A stretch of DNA of 38,547 nucleotides from Smittium mucronatum (Eukaryota; Kickxellomycota; Harpellomycetes; Harpellales; Legeriomycetaceae): positions 1-38,547 of the forward strand of contig LSSL01000294.1 in assembly GCA_001953115.1 (NCBI GenBank). Reading direction: 5' to 3'. The notes below the pieces were generated by a model, which worked only from the letters and a program-made list of their open reading frames with translations, had not been told where the DNA came from and searched no databases. This document shows, piece after piece, positions 35,911-38,547 of this stretch. Numbering within the stretch: position 1 is the stretch's first letter; the number at the start of each line of letters is the position of its first letter. The position numbers were made by a program, and so were the translations under genes.

Positions 35911-38547
35911 CCTTTAATTACCTTACTCTTATTCATATTTTTTCTATATTAACGTTTTTAATTTTAATTGATATAAAAAAATTACATATAAAACTTGCAT
36001 CTAATGAAAAATTTAAATAATTTTTCAGTGTGACTGGTAAAAAATTCAAAAAATTCTCATGCTTTTTATACTCACTAATATTTCATTAAATGATATTTTA
36101 AATTAATAATAATAATAAATAATCATTTATTTTAGTTAGATTATTTATTTAAAACCTCTTCTATTAATAATTTAATAAATATGAAAAAAAATCTTCCTTT
36201 AATAAAGGATTTTTATTTGATAAAATTTTTAAAGATATTAGATATGGGCTTTTTGTTTTTTTGATATATTTGATTCTTTTTTCAATAAATTTTATTATAT
36301 ATTCAGCGGATATATGAAAAAAATGTCATTTTTTTACATCCATAAATTTAATTAATTATTAAATAAAATCTGATGTTTATTTATTAGTTTTTAAAAACAT
36401 AAAATTAAATATTTTATAAAAAATACTTGTAAATATTTAAAAAATTTCTGGTGAATATAACTTCTGATAAGATAAAACAGTTTTTTTATTAGCATTAATT
36501 CACAATAGGAAAAATATTAAACCCAATTGTGTGATCGAAACAAAGCCAATATAAATAAATATTATTCTTTATTATTAAAATTAATATTTTGGTTTATTAT
36601 AATATTAGATGAATTTTGAATAAACGTCTTTATCAAACCATTAATATATTAATGGAAATAACATTCTTTTTATTTTTAAAGTATTAATATTCACTAGCTT
36701 AAAGTACCATTTTTAAATTTAAAATTTTTTGAATCGAACTAGTTTATTAAATAAATGTGTATAAATTTCTAATAAATTGATATTGAAAATAATTATTGGC
36801 TAAAATTGACGTTATTCAATTTTTATAAATTAGAAAACTTTAAAAATAAATATATAGATAATTATTAAAGCTAAAAAAATTAGAAGATTATAGAATTGAT
36901 TGTTATTTTAAACAAAAAAAAATCTTTAACACAAAAACATTTTTAAATTTTTATTATATGAAGATAGAGTATTATGATTTTCAAGAAATTAACTCTTTGT
37001 TTATTTTTTAGTTTTTAAAATCAAGAAAGAATTTTATATACTCATTACAATATATATTAATAATAATTTTACCAGATTCAGAATAATTTTAATCTCTGAT
37101 TATTTTCAAAAGTGAATATTTTTTGTTGTTTTTTAAACTAGATCCAAATTTTAGATACATACTTATACAAATCCAACTCTTAATATTTTATAAATAATAA
37201 ATTAAAATAAAGTTTCTTTTAAAAAAATGATAGAGTAAGAAAATATGATTACTCATATAAAAATATTTTAATTTTGAAAAGTATATAAATATTATAGATA
37301 AATCACATTAAAAAAACATAAAAGATTCTATCTATAATTTTCATCACGAAAATTCTGGGATTCCACGACAAGTAATGTTTACAAATTGATTTTTATTCTT
37401 AAAAAAAATATTGAAACAGCTTAATAACAGAGAAGTTCAGTTTCATTTAAATTATCAGTAACATAAAATAAGATTTACATCTTTAAAATTTATTTATAGC
37501 GTGTGTTGCATTTATATGTTGAATTATAGTTAAATTTATTATAGATGGGGGTTTATTTTATTATATCCATTTTTATTTATCAGAAATTAAAATTTATTTT
37601 GAAAAGATATGTAATCGGAATATCATATAATTGAATAATTTCTTTTTTCGAATATATTTACCAACTTACAGCTAAAATATTTTAAATAAAATTTAAGTAG
37701 TAGTTGAAAACAATTAATATTTCTGAAAGCAAAGTTAAAATAACAACATGAAAAACTCTAATCAATTTGTTCAAAGTAATCAAAACAATAATTTAGACTC
37801 TATTTTTATATATTTTATTTATCGCACACATATATATTAGGAACTCTACATTGAATTTAAGATATAATTTTCGAAATATATAGAGCATAGAATATTTAGG
37901 AAGAATAATTAAAGTTAATATTTTTTAAAAAAAATAAGTCTCTTTTGAAGAATATTTCTCAAAAAAAATTTGACAGTGTTTTAATATATACATGTAATTG
38001 CAAGAATAAGGGTTTTATTTATAGATTTTTTAAATTAATAGACATATAAAATGATATATACTTAAAATCGCTTTTATTTATAAATTTAATATTCATATTC
38101 TTTATATTTTAAAGGTGGTTTTTTTTTAACTATAAATTTATTTTTTAACTTAATAAAAATCAATATAGACATAAATAAATTTTTTAAAGTTGATATCTAA
38201 TAAATAATTTTTTTTTATGTGGATTCGATTCATTTTTAAATTTGACCTATAAATAGTAATTTTTATCCCCATATATATTTCATCTTTAACAAACGATTTC
38301 TATCTTTACGTGGGTTTTATCTAATTTAATTTAGAATAAACTTTATTGATTTTTATTGATTTTTATTAATTTAATCAAATAAAAAAAAATTTAATAGAAA
38401 TATCTATAAATTATTGCATAATTTTATTATGTCCGATTTTTTAGTCCATATATATTCAAAGTATAATTTTATTAAATTTAGATTAAAGTAATAATTCGGT
38501 TATAAAGAGCTAAAAATTTATTTGCAAAAGTTATTTACTAATCAAAT
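35911..38547. other. Very AT-rich stretch without recognised genes
   Basis: No sustained open frame was seen. A perfect or near-perfect 10-bp repeat (TTATTGATTT, three copies) lies at 38,343-38,372. Nothing else stood out to the end of the window. Confidence 0.55.
38343..38372 (+). repeat. 10-bp tandem repeat, three copies
   Basis: TTATTGATTT, TTATTGATTT and TTATTAATTT lie in direct succession. Confidence 0.9.

Noticed and set aside
35838..36020. 60-codon plus-strand ORF
   Set aside because: It starts at a TTG inside the subterminal repeats of inverted-repeat element 2 and has no protein-like features.
1..38547. tRNA, rRNA, CRISPR array, bacterial operons or riboswitches
   Set aside because: No B-box-like TTCGANNC in a foldable context, no rRNA core motifs, no regularly spaced repeats with unique spacers, and no ribosome-binding-site plus ORF pairs were found on reading both strands.

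Overview
The window is extremely A+T rich on both strands and carries no intact, recognisable gene. There are no tRNA or rRNA genes, no CRISPR array, and no cluster of bacterial-type ORFs with ribosome binding sites. Every uninterrupted reading frame is short. The picture is non-coding DNA of a very low-GC eukaryotic genome, or of an unusually eroded one. Low-GC microsporidia and other reduced parasites with large intergenic tracts are one fit, but nothing here proves the taxon.

Below the level of intact ORFs there is structure. In several slightly GC-richer islands one frame stays almost free of stops for far longer than this composition should allow (a stop is expected roughly every ten codons). 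The best are a minus-strand relic at 22,170-24,065 (three frame segments, a hydrophobic N-terminus, then leucine-rich-repeat-like sequence) and a plus-strand relic at 8,067-9,461 (one frame held for about 1.4 kb). Weaker islands lie near 0.3, 3, 12.5, 13.1, 14.6, 16.3, 21.9 and 30.3 kb. The 30.3 kb island has a Cys-rich, Trp-x-Cys block like transposase zinc-binding domains.

Three repeat systems stand out. First, a diverged inverted duplication 26 kb apart (1,930-2,170 and 28,310-28,540) carries the same short reading frame on both copies, with a hydrophobic leader followed by a conserved SSLDE-type segment. Second, two inverted-repeat elements of 1.6-1.9 kb (25,920-27,815 and 34,270-35,910) have long imperfect terminal inverted repeats built from short direct repeats containing GACTA. 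The first contains a strand-asymmetric T/G-rich tract ending in an 83-bp tandem duplication. Third, there are small tandem duplications of 88, 29, 15 and 10 bp.

The layout is therefore: 0-3.3 kb, repeat copy A and weak relics; 3.3-8 kb, featureless; 8-9.8 kb, a decayed gene and an 88-bp duplication; 9.8-16.4 kb, mostly featureless with small islands; 16.4-21.8 kb, featureless; 21.8-24.1 kb, decayed genes converging; 25.9-27.8 kb, inverted-repeat element 1; 28.3 kb, repeat copy B; 30.3 kb, zinc-binding relic; 34.3-35.9 kb, inverted-repeat element 2; the rest is featureless. Several relics start with a hydrophobic leader, so the locus may once have carried secreted-protein genes along with mobile elements. 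This is inference.
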